From assembly GCA_017621495.1 (NCBI GenBank), contig JAGATB010000006.1:1-41213 (forward strand): a DNA stretch of 41,213 nt. Reading direction: 5' to 3'. The notes below the pieces were generated by a model, which was not told the origin of the DNA, did no database searches, and saw only the letters and a list, made by a program, of their open reading frames with translations. Made by a program: the position numbers and the translations under genes. This stretch comes from Clostridia bacterium. Its GTDB lineage: Bacteria > Bacillota > Clostridia > UMGS1810. This document shows positions 18,621-28,900 of the stretch, in pieces (the first letter of the stretch is position 1; each line of letters starts with the position of its first letter).

Positions 18621-18652
18621 CACCTCTTTGCAGTATAATATGCAAAGAGGTG
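18621..18652 (-). promoter_or_regulatory. Hairpin between metK and the next gene, covering its ribosome binding site
   Basis: A perfect 12-bp stem (18621-18632 with 18641-18652) with an 8-base loop begins 13 bases after the metK stop. Its 3' arm is TGCAAAGAGGTG, which contains the ribosome binding site of the downstream gene. TTTATATG follows, so it may also act as a weak terminator. The pairing is certain; the role (attenuation, RNA end protection or translation control) is inferred. Confidence 0.6.
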
Positions 18653-18665
18653 CTTGACAGGTGAA

Positions 18666-19856
18666 TTATAAACCTGCTTTTTCTTTTAAAAGTTCAGCTT
18701 TATCGCATTTTTCCCAAGGAAGCTCGATATCTGTACGTCCAAAATGACCATATGCAGCTGTCTGCTTGTAAATGGGCTTTCTTAAATCAAGTTCACTTAT
18801 AATTGCTGCAGGTCTTAAATCAAACACTTCTTTAACGATTGAAGATATCATCTCTTCAGAAACCTTTGCTGTGCCAAAGGTATCGACGAGGACAGACACA
18901 GGGTTAGCTACACCGATAGCGTATGCAAGCTGAACCTCGCACTTATCTGCAAGTCCTGCTGCAACAATATTTTTGGCTACATATCTGGCTGCATAGCAAG
19001 CACTTCTGTCTACCTTCGTGGGGTCCTTGCCGGAAAAAGCTCCGCCGCCGTGGCGAGCATAACCGCCATAAGTATCAACTATGATTTTTCTGCCGGTTAG
19101 TCCGCTGTCACCCTGAGGGCCACCAATTACAAAACGTCCTGTAGGGTTAATATAATACTTAGTATCGCTATCCAAAAGCTCTTTTGGAACAATTGGTGCT
19201 ACAACATGTTCAATCATATCTTTTCTTATACATTCAAGAGAGACATCATCACTGTGCTGAGTAGAAATAACGATAGTGTCGACTCTTACGGGCTTATCAT
19301 CGATGTATTCCACAGTAACCTGAGTTTTTCCATCCGGTCTCAGATATTTAAGTGTGCCGTCTTTACGTACATCTGTGAGCCTTTTTGATAATTTATGTGC
19401 AAGGCATATAGGCATTGGCATGAGTTCTTCGGTTTCTGTGCATGCATAACCAAACATCATACCCTGGTCACCGGCACCATGGTCGAGTTCATCAGAATTT
19501 GATTCTTTTGCCTCAAGTGACTTATTGACACCCATAGCTATATCTCCCGACTGCTCATCAATACTGGTGATTACAGCACATGTATGGCAATCAAATCCGA
19601 ATTTAGCTCTGTCATATCCTATTTCCTTTATGGTATCACGGGCAACCTTGGGTATATCTACATAACAATCGGTGGTAATCTCACCCATTATCATAACCAT
19701 ACCTGTAGTTACTACAGTTTCGCAGGCTACTCTCGCCTGCGGATCTTTTTCTAAAATAGCATCAAGAACGGCATCGGAAACCTGGTCGCATATTTTGTCC
19801 GGATGACCTTCCGTAACTGATTCTGATGTAAAAAACTTTCTATTCATATAATACAT
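18666..19856 (-). CDS. metK: S-adenosylmethionine synthetase
   Basis: It makes S-adenosylmethionine from methionine and ATP, supplying RlmN, RsmB and the radical SAM proteins in this window. Motifs include [13 protein letters not shown] at the start, [12 protein letters not shown] in the middle and [16 protein letters not shown], the phosphate-binding loop. Length is 396 residues, or 393 if the ATG at 19847 is used; AAGG sites fit either. Only 24 bases separate it from the upstream gene, so there is no room for a SAM riboswitch leader. Confidence 0.96.
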   Translation of the reverse strand: MYYMNRKFFTSESVTEGHPDKICDQVSDAVLDAILEKDPQARVACETVVTTGMVMIMGEITTDCYVDIPKVARDTIKEIGYDRAKFGFDCHTCAVITSIDEQSGDIAMGVNKSLEAKESNSDELDHGAGDQGMMFGYACTETEELMPMPICLAHKLSKRLTDVRKDGTLKYLRPDGKTQVTVEYIDDKPVRVDTIVISTQHSDDVSLECIRKDMIEHVVAPIVPKELLDSDTKYYINPTGRFVIGGPQGDSGLTGRKIIVDTYGGYARHGGGAFSGKDPTKVDRSACYAARYVAKNIVAAGLADKCEVQLAYAIGVANPVSVLVDTFGTAKVSEEMISSIVKEVFDLRPAAIISELDLRKPIYKQTAAYGHFGRTDIELPWEKCDKAELLKEKAGL

Positions 19857-19880
19857 TTCCTTCCTTAGTTTGCTTATGTT

Positions 19881-20363
19881 TTACAGTAAAAACTGAAAAA
19901 ACTTAGAAATTATTACCATTGCAGCACCTGCTATAGAAACACCGCCAAAAATAACCGGCAAAGCATCTTTAAGACGCATATTCAGTATACCTGCAACCAT
20001 TGCCCCACTCCAGGCGCCTGTACCCGGAAGCGGAATTGCAACAAAAATCAATAGTCCAAGTTTTTTATATTTTGTAACTTGCTGACTTTTTTCTTTTGTT
20101 CTCTGATCCAGCCATTGTCCTATTTTGCCGAAAAGTCTTGAATGCACAAGCCAATCAATCAGCGGTCTGATTATAAGAATCACAAAAGGAATGGGGATCA
20201 TATTCCCGATAATACTAATCACATAAACCCAAAACCAGTCCAGACCAAGACCTATACCAAGAGGAATTGCTCCGCGAAGTTCAATTATCGGAAACATAGA
20301 AGTCATAAATGTTCCGAAGCTTGGATTTATATTAATAAAAAAACTCTCTATAGCTTCAATCAT
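19881..20363 (-). CDS. COG2426 small membrane protein (small multidrug export family)
   Basis: This 160-residue integral membrane protein matches the COG2426 family, annotated as putative small multidrug export proteins; the transport role is weakly supported in general. It has about four hydrophobic segments, an ELRGAIPLGIGLG motif after the first one and a glycine/proline-rich IPLPGTGAWSGAM motif later, typical of the family and similar to a re-entrant loop pattern of DedA-like proteins. It starts 3 bases before the end of the spacer after upp, with a weak ribosome binding site. Confidence 0.8.
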   Translation of the reverse strand: MIEAIESFFININPSFGTFMTSMFPIIELRGAIPLGIGLGLDWFWVYVISIIGNMIPIPFVILIIRPLIDWLVHSRLFGKIGQWLDQRTKEKSQQVTKYKKLGLLIFVAIPLPGTGAWSGAMVAGILNMRLKDALPVIFGGVSIAGAAMVIISKFFQFLL

Positions 20364-20365
20364 GA

Positions 20366-21010
20366 TTATTTGGTACCAAATATTCTATCGCCGGCATCAC
20401 CGAGACCGGGAAGAATATATCCGTGTTCATTTAAACATTCGTCGACAGTACCGCAATAGATATCAATATCGGGATGTGCCTCGGCAATGGCCTTGATACC
20501 TTCCGGTGCAGCAACTATACATACAAATTTAATATTTTTAACTCCTCTGTCTTTTAAAAATCCCACAGCAGCAGCACTGGAAACACCGGTAGCAAGCATA
20601 GGGTCTACAATTATAGCATCTCTTGTAGCTATATCCTCCGGAAGCTTGCAGTAGTATTCTACCGGCTGCAGTGTCTCATGATCTCTGTAGAGACCTATGT
20701 GGCCAACCTTGACATTGGGCATTAGCTTCAGCATACCGTCAACCATACCCAGTCCTGCACGCAAAATCGGCACAACTGCAAGTTTTTTTCCTGCGATAAT
20801 CTGCGTCTTGGCAATTGCAAGCGGAGTCTGAACCTGAATATCCATAAGCGGAAGATCTCTGGTAACTTCATAGCCCATAAGCATAGCTATTTCATTAACA
20901 TATTCTCTGAATTCTTTGGATCCGGTCTCCACATCACGCATTTTGGAAATTTTGTGTTTAATCAGCGGATGTTCCATAATTTCAACATTATCATAAAGCG
21001 GATACTTCAT
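20366..21010 (-). CDS. upp: Uracil phosphoribosyltransferase
   Basis: It salvages uracil to UMP using PRPP. The PRPP-binding motif is seen as [17 protein letters not shown], and the uracil-binding end as [18 protein letters not shown] at the C-terminus. Length 214 is slightly above the usual 209. AGGAGG precedes ATG 21010. It follows rpiB by 22 bases; rpiB makes ribose 5-phosphate, the precursor of PRPP. Confidence 0.95.
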   Translation of the reverse strand: MKYPLYDNVEIMEHPLIKHKISKMRDVETGSKEFREYVNEIAMLMGYEVTRDLPLMDIQVQTPLAIAKTQIIAGKKLAVVPILRAGLGMVDGMLKLMPNVKVGHIGLYRDHETLQPVEYYCKLPEDIATRDAIIVDPMLATGVSSAAAVGFLKDRGVKNIKFVCIVAAPEGIKAIAEAHPDIDIYCGTVDECLNEHGYILPGLGDAGDRIFGTK

Positions 21011-21032
21011 AATATATTCCTCCTTTGATTAA

Positions 21033-21467
21033 TCAATTCTCTAAACTCATCATCTTGTTGACACGTACCTCATGTCTGCCACCAAGAAAGTCGTTTGTAA
21101 GAAACTCTTTAACAATATCTTTTGCAAGTTCACAGCCTATAACTCTGCCGCCCATAGTGAGGACATTGGCATCGTTATGCTGTCTGGTCATCTTAGCACT
21201 GAATGTATCATGGCACTGAGCAGCCCTTATTCCAGCATGCTTGTTGGCACACATATTCATGCCGATGCCTGTACCGCAGATAAGTATACCTTTGTCACAA
21301 ATACCATCTGTTACTTTGCTGCATACCACTTTAGCTATATCCGGATAATCAATGCTGTTTTCATCGTATGTACCGCAATCGGTATAATCATAGCCGTTTT
21401 CTTTTAAATATTCAATAATTATGGTTTTTAGTTCAAAACCACCATGGTCACAACCAATAGCAATCAT
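21033..21467 (-). CDS. rpiB: Ribose-5-phosphate isomerase B
   Basis: It interconverts ribose 5-phosphate and ribulose 5-phosphate. The family signature GCDHGGFELK is at the start, and the active-site region ILICGTGIGMNMCANK carries the catalytic cysteine. Length 144 is typical. It uses a GGGGGGA ribosome binding site. Together with rpe elsewhere in the window it covers the non-oxidative pentose phosphate entry steps. Confidence 0.94.
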   Translation of the reverse strand: MIAIGCDHGGFELKTIIIEYLKENGYDYTDCGTYDENSIDYPDIAKVVCSKVTDGICDKGILICGTGIGMNMCANKHAGIRAAQCHDTFSAKMTRQHNDANVLTMGGRVIGCELAKDIVKEFLTNDFLGGRHEVRVNKMMSLEN

Positions 21468-21483
21468 TTATAAGTCCCCCCGT

Positions 21484-22188
21484 TTAGTTTTTATTTATTT
21501 TACTGCGTTCTTCCAATTCACGTTCGGCCTGTGATTTTCGTAAATATACAGGATTTAATGTAAAACAATCATCAAAATCATGTTCAAGTGCTCTTTGGTA
21601 CGCACAATACGCAACCGAAGAAGCCTTAGGCAAAATAAGATTTTGCGGTGCTATGAGCCAGCTTTCTGAAGTGTGAGATAATATTTTTTCTCTTTGCACC
21701 ATAACCGCATCACCGGCAAATATAACTTTTTTACCCTTTAGTTCCTCTAACAACCGATCTATATGAAGAGCTCTGTCATATACAATTTTCTCACCATTGA
21801 GATATAAAGCATTATAAACCTCGTCACGCCTTGCATCAATTATGGGACAAATCACATATCCATCTGTGCCAAAGAAATTGTATGCTGTAGCATCTAATGA
21901 GGAAATACCTACTACAGGTTTTGAAAGTACCTGTGAGAATGTCTTAACCGTAGCCATGCCTATCCTCAGTCCGGTAAACGAACCGGGACCCACGCATACA
22001 GAAAACACATCAATATCATCTATGGTCATTGAGAGATTCTTCAAAAGCTCATCAGTCATTGGCAAAATTGTCTGCGAATGCATGAGTTTGTTTGAAACAG
22101 AGTATTCGCCTAGGAGCTTTTCATCATTTTGTACTGCCACGGTAGCTGTAAGCGAAGAAGTATCCATTGCAAAAATATTCATAATCAT
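21484..22188 (-). CDS. tsaB: tRNA threonylcarbamoyladenosine biosynthesis protein TsaB
   Basis: TsaB is the non-catalytic scaffold that partners TsaD and TsaE in making t6A37 of tRNA. It shows the ASKHA-fold start IFAMDTSSLTATVAV and the GPGSFTGLRIGMATVK motif. Length 234 is normal. ATG 22188 overlaps the tsaE stop by four bases; a second in-frame ATG at 22182 is possible. tsaD is not in this window. Confidence 0.93.
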   Translation of the reverse strand: MIMNIFAMDTSSLTATVAVQNDEKLLGEYSVSNKLMHSQTILPMTDELLKNLSMTIDDIDVFSVCVGPGSFTGLRIGMATVKTFSQVLSKPVVGISSLDATAYNFFGTDGYVICPIIDARRDEVYNALYLNGEKIVYDRALHIDRLLEELKGKKVIFAGDAVMVQREKILSHTSESWLIAPQNLILPKASSVAYCAYQRALEHDFDDCFTLNPVYLRKSQAERELEERSKINKN

Positions 22189-22613
22189 ACTGCTCCTTCA
22201 ATCGTAATTTCCCTATATTCTTCGGACTTAGTTAAATCCTTGGTAATCATGACTTTGATTTCATCGCCATTAAAAATATCTGAAATATTTACAGACCACT
22301 CCACTGCAACTACGGCACCTTGTGAAATATAATCATCCCATCCGATATCATACATTTCCTCAGAAGAACCGATTCTATATACATCGAAGTGAAAAAGCGG
22401 TATGTTACCTTTACGGTATTCGTTGACTATAGTAAAGGTTGGACTTGAAACGATATCTGAAATGCCCAATCCTTTGGCAAGTCCTCTGATAAAAGCTGTC
22501 TTTCCTGCACCGAGGTCACCGTCGAGATTAATTATCTCTCCGCCGCGAAGCATAGAAGCAAAATTATATGCAATTTTTTCTGTATCATCAGCACTATGAG
22601 AAATGTATTTCAT
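22185..22613 (-). CDS. tsaE: tRNA threonylcarbamoyladenosine biosynthesis ATPase TsaE
   Basis: TsaE is the ATPase that drives turnover of the TsaBD complex in t6A synthesis. Walker A is GDLGAGKTAF near residue 38, followed by SSPTFTIVNEY, HFDVYR and VAVEWS, all family hallmarks. Length 142 is usual. GGAGGA precedes ATG 22613. It is translationally coupled to tsaB. Confidence 0.94.
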   Translation of the reverse strand: MKYISHSADDTEKIAYNFASMLRGGEIINLDGDLGAGKTAFIRGLAKGLGISDIVSSPTFTIVNEYRKGNIPLFHFDVYRIGSSEEMYDIGWDDYISQGAVVAVEWSVNISDIFNGDEIKVMITKDLTKSEEYREITIEGAV

Positions 22614-22625
22614 ATTTCCTCCAAA

Positions 22626-24296
22626 TCAGAAGAGGCCGACTATCTCCCCTTCATCTGTTATATCGATGTTATTGGCAGCAGGTACCTTGGGCAGACCGGG
22701 CATTGTCATGATGTCACCGGTAAGACACACTATAAAACCTGCACCGTTTGAAATATTCACATCTCTTACCGTAATATCAAAACCTGTAGGAGCACCCAAA
22801 AGTGCAGGGTCATCAGAGAGAGAATATTGGGTTTTTGCCATGCATACGGGAACTTTATCGAGGCCCATATCTTCAAGCTGTTTAATCTTCTTTTCAGCTT
22901 TCTTGGTATAAAGAACTCCGGAAGCACCGTAAATCTTGGTAGCAATAGCGGATATCTTTTCCTTAACACTTAAATTGGTGTCATATATTGGTTCAAAATT
23001 TGTTTCTGTGTTATCAACTGTATCACAAACAAGCTTTGCAAGCTCTATACCGCCGTCTCCACCCTTTTCAAAGACTTCGGACATTGCGCATTTAACACCG
23101 ATTTCATTACAGTAATCTATTACAATTTGCTTTTCTGCTTCGGTATCTGTAAAGAATGAGTTAATGGCTACGACAACCGGAACACCGTATGAACGCATGT
23201 TTTCAACGTGTTTACCGAGGTTAACAATGCCTTTCTTCAGTGCGTCGGTATTTTCTTCCTTAAGCATATCTTTCTTTATACCACCGTTGTATTTAAGCGC
23301 ACGGATTGTAGCAACTACAACAATTGCATTTGGCTTTAAACCTGCAAATCTGCATTTGATATCAAGGAATTTCTCTGCACCGAGATCTGCACCGAAACCG
23401 GCTTCTGTAATAGTATAATCAGCAAGCTTAAGTGAAAGCTTGGTTGCCAGGATACTATTGCATCCGTGGGCAATATTTGCAAAGGGACCTCCATGCATAA
23501 GGCAGGGGGTATTCTCCAAAGTTTGGACCAGATTGGGCTTAATGGCATCCTTCATAAGAAGAGCCATAGCACCTTCGGCATTTAAATCATGAGCAGTAAC
23601 CGGCTTGCCGTCATAGGTATATGCAACTATAATCCTTGCGAAACGATTCTTTAAATCCTGTAAATCACTTGCAAGGCACAATATAGCCATGATTTCAGAG
23701 GCAACAGTTATCATAAATCCGTCTTCTCTGGGAACACCGTTAAGCTTACCGCCCAAACCTACAACTATATTTCTCAGAGAACGGTCGTTCATATCCATAA
23801 CACGTTTGAAAACTATAGAGGTGGGGTCAATGCCAAGCTCATTACCCTGCTTTAAATGGTTATCAAGCATGGCAGCCAGCAAATTGTTTGCGGCAGTTAT
23901 GGCATGCATATCCCCTGTGAAATGAAGATTAATATCTTCCATAGGTATAACCTGCGCATATCCGCCTCCGGCAGCACCACCTTTAACACCCATTACAGGT
24001 CCTAAGGAAGGTTCTCTCAAGGCGATGACAGCATTTTTACCTATTTTTGCCATAGCTTGTCCAAGGCCTACTGTTGTAGTTGTTTTGCCTTCTCCGGCAG
24101 GAGTTGGGTTAATGGCGGTGACAAGTATGAGTTTACCGTCTTTCTTGTCTTTTAATTCATCAAGTACTTCAAGGTTGACTTTTGCTTTGTACTTGCCGTA
24201 ATAATCAATTTGTTCCTCGTTAAGACCGAGTTTTGCGGCAATCTTGCCAATGTGTTCGGGGGTTGCATTTTGAGCAATCTGAATGTCTGTAAGCAT
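22626..24296 (-). CDS. fhs: Formate-tetrahydrofolate ligase
   Basis: It activates formate as 10-formyl-tetrahydrofolate using ATP, feeding purine synthesis, formylation of Met-tRNA (fmt) and, in acetogens, the methyl branch of the Wood-Ljungdahl pathway; nothing else here points to acetogenesis. The P-loop-like motif [17 protein letters not shown] near 65-80 and [21 protein letters not shown] are diagnostic. About 556 residues, the usual size. I prefer ATG 24296 (GGAG 7 bases upstream); ATG 24302 lies one base from that site but gives an ATGA overlap with ispF. Confidence 0.96.
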   Translation of the reverse strand: MLTDIQIAQNATPEHIGKIAAKLGLNEEQIDYYGKYKAKVNLEVLDELKDKKDGKLILVTAINPTPAGEGKTTTTVGLGQAMAKIGKNAVIALREPSLGPVMGVKGGAAGGGYAQVIPMEDINLHFTGDMHAITAANNLLAAMLDNHLKQGNELGIDPTSIVFKRVMDMNDRSLRNIVVGLGGKLNGVPREDGFMITVASEIMAILCLASDLQDLKNRFARIIVAYTYDGKPVTAHDLNAEGAMALLMKDAIKPNLVQTLENTPCLMHGGPFANIAHGCNSILATKLSLKLADYTITEAGFGADLGAEKFLDIKCRFAGLKPNAIVVVATIRALKYNGGIKKDMLKEENTDALKKGIVNLGKHVENMRSYGVPVVVAINSFFTDTEAEKQIVIDYCNEIGVKCAMSEVFEKGGDGGIELAKLVCDTVDNTETNFEPIYDTNLSVKEKISAIATKIYGASGVLYTKKAEKKIKQLEDMGLDKVPVCMAKTQYSLSDDPALLGAPTGFDITVRDVNISNGAGFIVCLTGDIMTMPGLPKVPAANNIDITDEGEIVGLF

Positions 24297-24298
24297 TT

Positions 24299-24781
24299 TC
24301 ATTCTCCTTTACAAATAATAGTACATACCGCCTGGGCAGATATTCCCAAGCTTTGTCCTTCAAAGCCCAATCCTTCGGTTGTAGTAGCTTTTACACTTAT
24401 TGAATTTATGGGGATACCTATTGCTGCTGCAATATTTTCTCTCATTTTATCAATATATTGTGCAAGTTTAGGCTTTTGTGCTATAATTGTAGAATCTATG
24501 TTGTAAACGGCATAGCCGTTTTGTGTCAATTTCTCGCATACTGCTTTTAGAAGCTTAATACTGTCTGCACCTTTATACAGCGAATCATTATCGGGGAAAA
24601 GCTTCCCGATATCTCCAAGAGCAGCGGCTCCCAGCAATGAATCCATTATCGCATGTACCAGAACATCAGCATCCGAATGACCGAGAAGCCCTTTTTCATA
24701 CGGAACATCCACGCCACCTAAGATTAATTTCCTGTTTTCTGTAAGTTTATGAACATCATATCCGGTTCCTATCCTAATCAT
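24299..24781 (-). CDS. ispF: 2-C-methyl-D-erythritol 2,4-cyclodiphosphate synthase
   Basis: This zinc enzyme of the MEP isoprenoid pathway closes the cyclodiphosphate ring. Zinc ligands lie in GTGYDVHK at the start and [10 protein letters not shown] near 34-43. The C-terminal segment [14 protein letters not shown] is typical. ATG 24781 has GGAGGTG 7 bases upstream; the TTG just before it (24784) is not needed. The product is 160 residues and the gene overlaps ispD by 8 bases. Confidence 0.95.
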   Translation of the reverse strand: MIRIGTGYDVHKLTENRKLILGGVDVPYEKGLLGHSDADVLVHAIMDSLLGAAALGDIGKLFPDNDSLYKGADSIKLLKAVCEKLTQNGYAVYNIDSTIIAQKPKLAQYIDKMRENIAAAIGIPINSISVKATTTEGLGFEGQSLGISAQAVCTIICKGE

Positions 24782-25460
24782 CAAGAAACACCTCCACGAT
24801 AGCTAAGTCTTTATAATCCGTGATTTTGAGATTCTCTCGGCTTCCTTCTACAAGTTTTATTCGTGCACCGTAATGTTCGGCGAGCATGCAGTCATCCGTT
24901 GCTTCAAAATTCTCAAATGCAGCATTTTTATGACATTTAAGTATGTAGTCACGTTTGAAGCATTGCGGTGTCTGTATCTGCCACAGTTTGCTCCTGTCGG
25001 CAGTTGCAGATATGAATTCCCCATCTTCGGAAATCTTAATCGTGTCTACCACTTTAGTGCCAACTGCACATGAATCATATTGTATTGCCGTATGACAGCA
25101 TTTCTCTATGGTTTTTATGTCAATGGCAGGTCTTGCAGCATCGTGTATCAGCACGTAATCCGCATCCGGACTTGTAGCTTTAATCCCTTTAAACACACTT
25201 TGCTGTCTCGTGGTGCCACCTTCAATGATTGATGTTACCTTAGTAAAATTAAAGCTTTTTACTATGTCACTGCAGAAAACCAAATAATCCTTATGTGTCA
25301 CGATAACAATCTCATCTATCAATTCACAAAGTTCAAATTTATTTAACGTATGTGCGATAACGGGTACCCCGCAAGCCTCGGTGAATTGTTTGGGAATATC
25401 TCCACCAAAGCGAGAGCCTATACCTCCTGCCGCTATAACAGCACTAAATTTTTCAGACAA
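24774..25460 (-). CDS. ispD: 2-C-methyl-D-erythritol 4-phosphate cytidylyltransferase
   Basis: It attaches CMP to methylerythritol phosphate in the MEP pathway. The CTP-binding loop [17 protein letters not shown] is at the N-terminus and IHDAARP sits near the middle, with TPQCFKRD and ATDDCMLAE later. Length 228 is standard. The start is TTG at 25460, with GGAGG (25473-25469) 8 bases upstream; the nearby sequence offers no better start. Confidence 0.95.
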   Translation of the reverse strand: MSEKFSAVIAAGGIGSRFGGDIPKQFTEACGVPVIAHTLNKFELCELIDEIVIVTHKDYLVFCSDIVKSFNFTKVTSIIEGGTTRQQSVFKGIKATSPDADYVLIHDAARPAIDIKTIEKCCHTAIQYDSCAVGTKVVDTIKISEDGEFISATADRSKLWQIQTPQCFKRDYILKCHKNAAFENFEATDDCMLAEHYGARIKLVEGSRENLKITDYKDLAIVEVFLDD

Positions 25461-25474
25461 TTACAATTCCTCCA

Positions 25475-26965
25475 TTAAGCCAAGAATTTGGAAACCTCAT
25501 CTTTCATCATAGACTTATCACATGTTGTATTAAAACGGATTTCTTTAGTCTTTAAGCCACCGAGAGAATCGGGAATTTCAAGTCCGCTTACCTTGGAAAG
25601 TATATCAAGCAGCTCAAATTCATCAGCATTATCCGGTACTTGAGCGACTGCTTCCAGAACGCTCTTATTGAATTTATACGGATTTGCTGTAGAAGCTATG
25701 ACAGTCTTGGTAGTATCTGATGTAGCTTTGACATAATCCATATACACCTTGATAGCAACTGCTGTATGCGTATCAGCAGTATAATTGTATTTGTCCTTTA
25801 TTTCTTTAATGGTAGCTTTGGTCATTTCATCATCACAGCATCCTGCAGCAAAATCAGATTTGATTTTAGCAAGTATATCTTCTGAAACGGTATATACGCC
25901 GTTTTCTGACAAAGACTTCATATACTGAGATATGAGTTCGTCATCACAGCCGGACATTATAAACAGAAGTCTTTCCAGATTTGAAGATATTATAATATCC
26001 ATAGACGGTGATATAGTAGTGTAGAAATCTCTGCTTTTATCATATGTTCCGGTAGTTATAAAATCTGTAAGTACACTGTTTTTATTGGAAGCGCATATGA
26101 GTTTCTTAACAGGCAATCCCATTATTTTGGCATAATATGCAGCAAGAATATTACCGAAATTACCTGTGGGAACGCAAATATTAATCTCATCACCTGCAGA
26201 TATTTCAGCATTTTTAACCATGTCTGCGTATGCACTGAAATAGTATACAATCTGCGGAACAAGTCTACCCCAGTTAATGGAATTCGCACTGGAGAGAGAG
26301 TATCCTTTTTGTGCAAGCTCTGCCTTATATTCGTTATCTGTAAATATCTTTTTCACACCGGTCTGAGCATCGTCAAAATTACCCTTTACCGCTATAACAG
26401 ATACATTATTTCCTTCTTGAGTTATCATCTGAAGCTTCTGGATTTCAGAAACTCCGGTCTCGGGATAATAAACCTGTATTCTGGTACCGTCTACATCTTT
26501 AAAGCCCTCAAGCGCAGCTTTGCCTGTGTCTCCCGATGTAGCAACGAGAATTACTATTTCATTGTTTTCACCGGTTTTCTTAACAGCTTTAGTAAGCAAA
26601 TGAGGTAAAATCTGAAGAGCCATATCTTTAAAAGCACATGTAGGTCCGTGCCAAAGCTCCAGAATATGCATAGTGTCGCTTAACTTCTTAACAGGTGCTG
26701 TGTCATCTGAACCGAATTTTGCAGGTGAATATGCTTTAGTACAGCAATCTTTTATTTCTTCGGATGTATAATCTGTGAGAAATTTACTGAGTATAGTATA
26801 TGCTCTGTCTGTATATTTCATCTCGGAAAGAGATTTAATTTCTTCAAGTGTAACATTAGGAACAGATTCCGGGACAAAAAGTCCGCCATCTTCTGAAATA
26901 CCTCTCTTGATAGCCTCAGCCGAGGAAATCTTAACACCTTTGTCCCTTGTACTCTGATAATACAT
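25475..26965 (-). CDS. thrC: Threonine synthase
   Basis: This PLP enzyme converts O-phosphohomoserine to threonine. The N-terminus (YYQSTRDKGVKISSAEAI) and the lysine motif ELWHGPTCAFKDMALQILP, whose lysine binds PLP, place it in the longer threonine synthase class found in many Gram-negative bacteria, fungi and Clostridia; the 496-residue length agrees. GGAGG lies 9 bases before ATG 26965. It is the first gene of an operon that moves on to isoprenoid, folate, tRNA-modification and SAM genes; I see no attenuator leader. Confidence 0.95.
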   Translation of the reverse strand: MYYQSTRDKGVKISSAEAIKRGISEDGGLFVPESVPNVTLEEIKSLSEMKYTDRAYTILSKFLTDYTSEEIKDCCTKAYSPAKFGSDDTAPVKKLSDTMHILELWHGPTCAFKDMALQILPHLLTKAVKKTGENNEIVILVATSGDTGKAALEGFKDVDGTRIQVYYPETGVSEIQKLQMITQEGNNVSVIAVKGNFDDAQTGVKKIFTDNEYKAELAQKGYSLSSANSINWGRLVPQIVYYFSAYADMVKNAEISAGDEINICVPTGNFGNILAAYYAKIMGLPVKKLICASNKNSVLTDFITTGTYDKSRDFYTTISPSMDIIISSNLERLLFIMSGCDDELISQYMKSLSENGVYTVSEDILAKIKSDFAAGCCDDEMTKATIKEIKDKYNYTADTHTAVAIKVYMDYVKATSDTTKTVIASTANPYKFNKSVLEAVAQVPDNADEFELLDILSKVSGLEIPDSLGGLKTKEIRFNTTCDKSMMKDEVSKFLA

Positions 26966-27009
26966 TAAAAACTACCTCCATATATGTAAAAAAATTATAT
27001 ACCTTATCT

Positions 27010-27038
27010 ATTTTAATACATTTTTTGTAAAATGTAAA
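27010..27038 (-). promoter_or_regulatory. Candidate promoter of the thrC-led operon
   Basis: The minus strand reads TTTACA (27038-27033), a 17-base spacer and TAAAAT (27015-27010), about 45 bases before the thrC start. A downstream TATAAT at about 26998-26993 is an alternative but has no good -35. Confidence 0.55.
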
Positions 27039-27062
27039 GGCTTTTGATGAAATTTGTTTAAC

Positions 27063-27100
27063 AAAAATACGGCTGTCGCACAAATATTGTACAACAGCCG
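27063..27100 (-). terminator. Rho-independent terminator after tyrS
   Basis: A long stem (27070-27083 with 27087-27100, CGGCTGT closing end, two G-U pairs in the minus RNA) begins 5 bases after the tyrS stop and is followed on the minus strand by TATTTTTG. It separates tyrS from the thrC promoter. Confidence 0.85.
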
Positions 27101-27105
27101 ATAAA

Positions 27106-28323
27106 TTATTGTAAAACTATCTTATGAAATACTTTTTTACCCTTTTTGATTATTATTTCACCGTCGTTAAATAAATCGGCAGTTACAGGCAAATTAAAAT
27201 CAGTAACTTTGTTACCATCAACACTTACACCGCCTTGCTGTACAAGCCGTCTACCCTCTCCTTTTGAAGGTATAAGGCCGGCAATAAGCATGATGTCAAG
27301 AATTGTTTTGCCAAGATCCTCCGATGTGATTTCTGTAGTGGGCATATTTTCACTGGCTGCTCCGCCACCGAAAAGTGCCTGAGCCGCCTGCTGAGCCTTT
27401 TGAGCTTCTTCTTCACCATGTACAAGCTTAGTAACCTCGTATGCAAGTACACGTTTAGCCTTATTAATCTCTGCATCTTTATATTCTGCCATCTTATCAA
27501 TTTCCTCCAAAGGAAGGAAAGTAAGGAGCTTTAAGCATTTGATAACATCTGCATCATCTACATTTACCCAATACTGATAGAAGTCATAGGGAGATGTCTT
27601 ATTGGGGTCAAGCCACAGAGCACCGCTTTGTGTTTTGCCCATTTTTTTACCTTCGCTGTTTGTGAGAAGTGTAAATGTCATACCATAGGTCTGTGTCTGG
27701 TCTTTACGGTGACAAAGCTTAATACCGCCGAGAATGTTGGACCATTGGTCGTCACCGCCAAGCTCAAGCTTACAGCCGTACTTTCTGTTTAACATCAAAA
27801 AGTCATAGCTCTGCATGAGCATATAGTTAAACTCAAGGAAAGAGAGACCCTTTTCGAGACGCTGCTTAAAGCACTCTGCAGTAAGCATTGCATTAACAGA
27901 GAAGCATGAGCCGATGTCTCTCAAAAACTCAATATAGTTAAGGTCAAGAAGCCAGTCGGCATTGTTTACCATGATAGCTTTGCCTTCGGAAAAATCAATT
28001 ACTCTGCTGAGCTGTTCCTTGAAACGTTCACAGTTATAATCTATAGTTTCTTTGGTCATCATGGAGCGCATATCGGTCCTGCCGGAAGGGTCTCCCACAT
28101 GGCCGGTACCGCCGCCTACCAATGCTATAGGTCTGTGACCGGCATCCTGCATATGCTTCATAACAACCATCTGCAGGAAATGACCTACATGTAAGCTGTC
28201 TGCAGTGGGGTCAAATCCTATGTAGAAGGTAACCTTCTCCTTTCCGAGAAGCTCTCTTATTTCTTCTTCGTGCGTAACCTGCGCAATGAGGCCGCGTTCT
28301 TTGAGTATGTCATAAACGTTCAT
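27106..28323 (-). CDS. tyrS: Tyrosyl-tRNA synthetase
   Basis: It charges tRNA(Tyr). The class I signature HIGH appears as HVGH at 45-48 and the KMSKS loop as KKMGKT near the middle; an S4-like RNA-binding domain forms the C-terminal 65 or so residues ([17 protein letters not shown]). I use ATG 28323 (405 residues), with GGAGG 7 bases upstream; a start at 28347 lies almost at the predicted transcription start. The gene has its own promoter and terminator. Confidence 0.95.
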   Translation of the reverse strand: MNVYDILKERGLIAQVTHEEEIRELLGKEKVTFYIGFDPTADSLHVGHFLQMVVMKHMQDAGHRPIALVGGGTGHVGDPSGRTDMRSMMTKETIDYNCERFKEQLSRVIDFSEGKAIMVNNADWLLDLNYIEFLRDIGSCFSVNAMLTAECFKQRLEKGLSFLEFNYMLMQSYDFLMLNRKYGCKLELGGDDQWSNILGGIKLCHRKDQTQTYGMTFTLLTNSEGKKMGKTQSGALWLDPNKTSPYDFYQYWVNVDDADVIKCLKLLTFLPLEEIDKMAEYKDAEINKAKRVLAYEVTKLVHGEEEAQKAQQAAQALFGGGAASENMPTTEITSEDLGKTILDIMLIAGLIPSKGEGRRLVQQGGVSVDGNKVTDFNLPVTADLFNDGEIIIKKGKKVFHKIVLQ

Positions 28324-28355
28324 CTGTATTCCTCCGTCATAAATCACTGATATCT

Positions 28356-28384
28356 ATTATACAACAGATATTCGTATTTTTCAA
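28356..28384 (-). promoter_or_regulatory. Promoter of tyrS
   Basis: The minus strand reads TTGAAA (28384-28379), a 17-base spacer and a perfect TATAAT (28361-28356). Transcription would begin near 28349, leaving about 26 bases before the start codon, so there is no room for a T-box leader. A short inverted repeat (GATATCT, 28349-28355, with AGATAT, 28366-28371) spans the -10 and could be an operator or chance. Confidence 0.75.
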
Positions 28385-28393
28385 GCAATTTTA

Positions 28394-28888
28394 TTAAAAC
28401 CTTTTAGATAATTGATATGCAAGGTATTTTCCTGTATATGAAAGCAAAAAATCATAAAATGCAAATACAGGAACACCTGCAGCCAAAAGTACCCATGGTG
28501 AATATGGCAAAGTAATCTTGGTGATAAAGGTAAACACCAGGTATACTGCAACACAATAAAGAATATACAGTAATAACTTTAAAAAAACACTAATCGCTAA
28601 GGGCTTGGTATCGAGTGTAGTTTTAAATATAGGGTAATTGCCAAAGCAGATTATATATGTTGTAATAATTGTAAGTGCCCCCGCAGGTGATATTATAAAT
28701 CCTAACACAGAGGAAGCAAGATACATTACAACAGCTGTTTTTTTGTCGGCGATAAAGCACATAACGTACGAAAGCGTGGATGCCAAAAATAGTGCTGCAG
28801 CCTTGCCGGTAGGTAAATATACCGATAAAGCGAGCAATATGACAGAAAGTGCAGCAGCAATACCGCCATGAGCAATTTTTTTATACAT
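28394..28888 (-). CDS. Small integral membrane protein of unknown function
   Basis: A 164-residue, strongly hydrophobic protein with about five predicted membrane segments (roughly 8-27, 32-46, 52-75, 100-124 and 132-152). I recognise no transporter or enzyme motif; the pattern of short helices with glycine and proline breaks recalls ECF-transporter S components, but this is only an impression. It starts 12 bases after the J-domain gene and ends the operon begun by the DUF5685 gene, so it may be the membrane part of the same unknown process. Confidence 0.65.
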   Translation of the reverse strand: MYKKIAHGGIAAALSVILLALSVYLPTGKAAALFLASTLSYVMCFIADKKTAVVMYLASSVLGFIISPAGALTIITTYIICFGNYPIFKTTLDTKPLAISVFLKLLLYILYCVAVYLVFTFITKITLPYSPWVLLAAGVPVFAFYDFLLSYTGKYLAYQLSKRF

Positions 28889-28900
28889 AATAAATCACCA

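Noticed and set aside
19857..19880. Possible SAM riboswitch before metK
   Set aside because: Only 24 bases separate metK from the upstream gene, far too short, and metK lies inside an operon.
22185..28888. Membrane protein and thrC operon as one linked biosynthetic cluster
   Set aside because: A terminator, and separate promoters for thrC and tyrS, divide these genes; the functions do not form one pathway.
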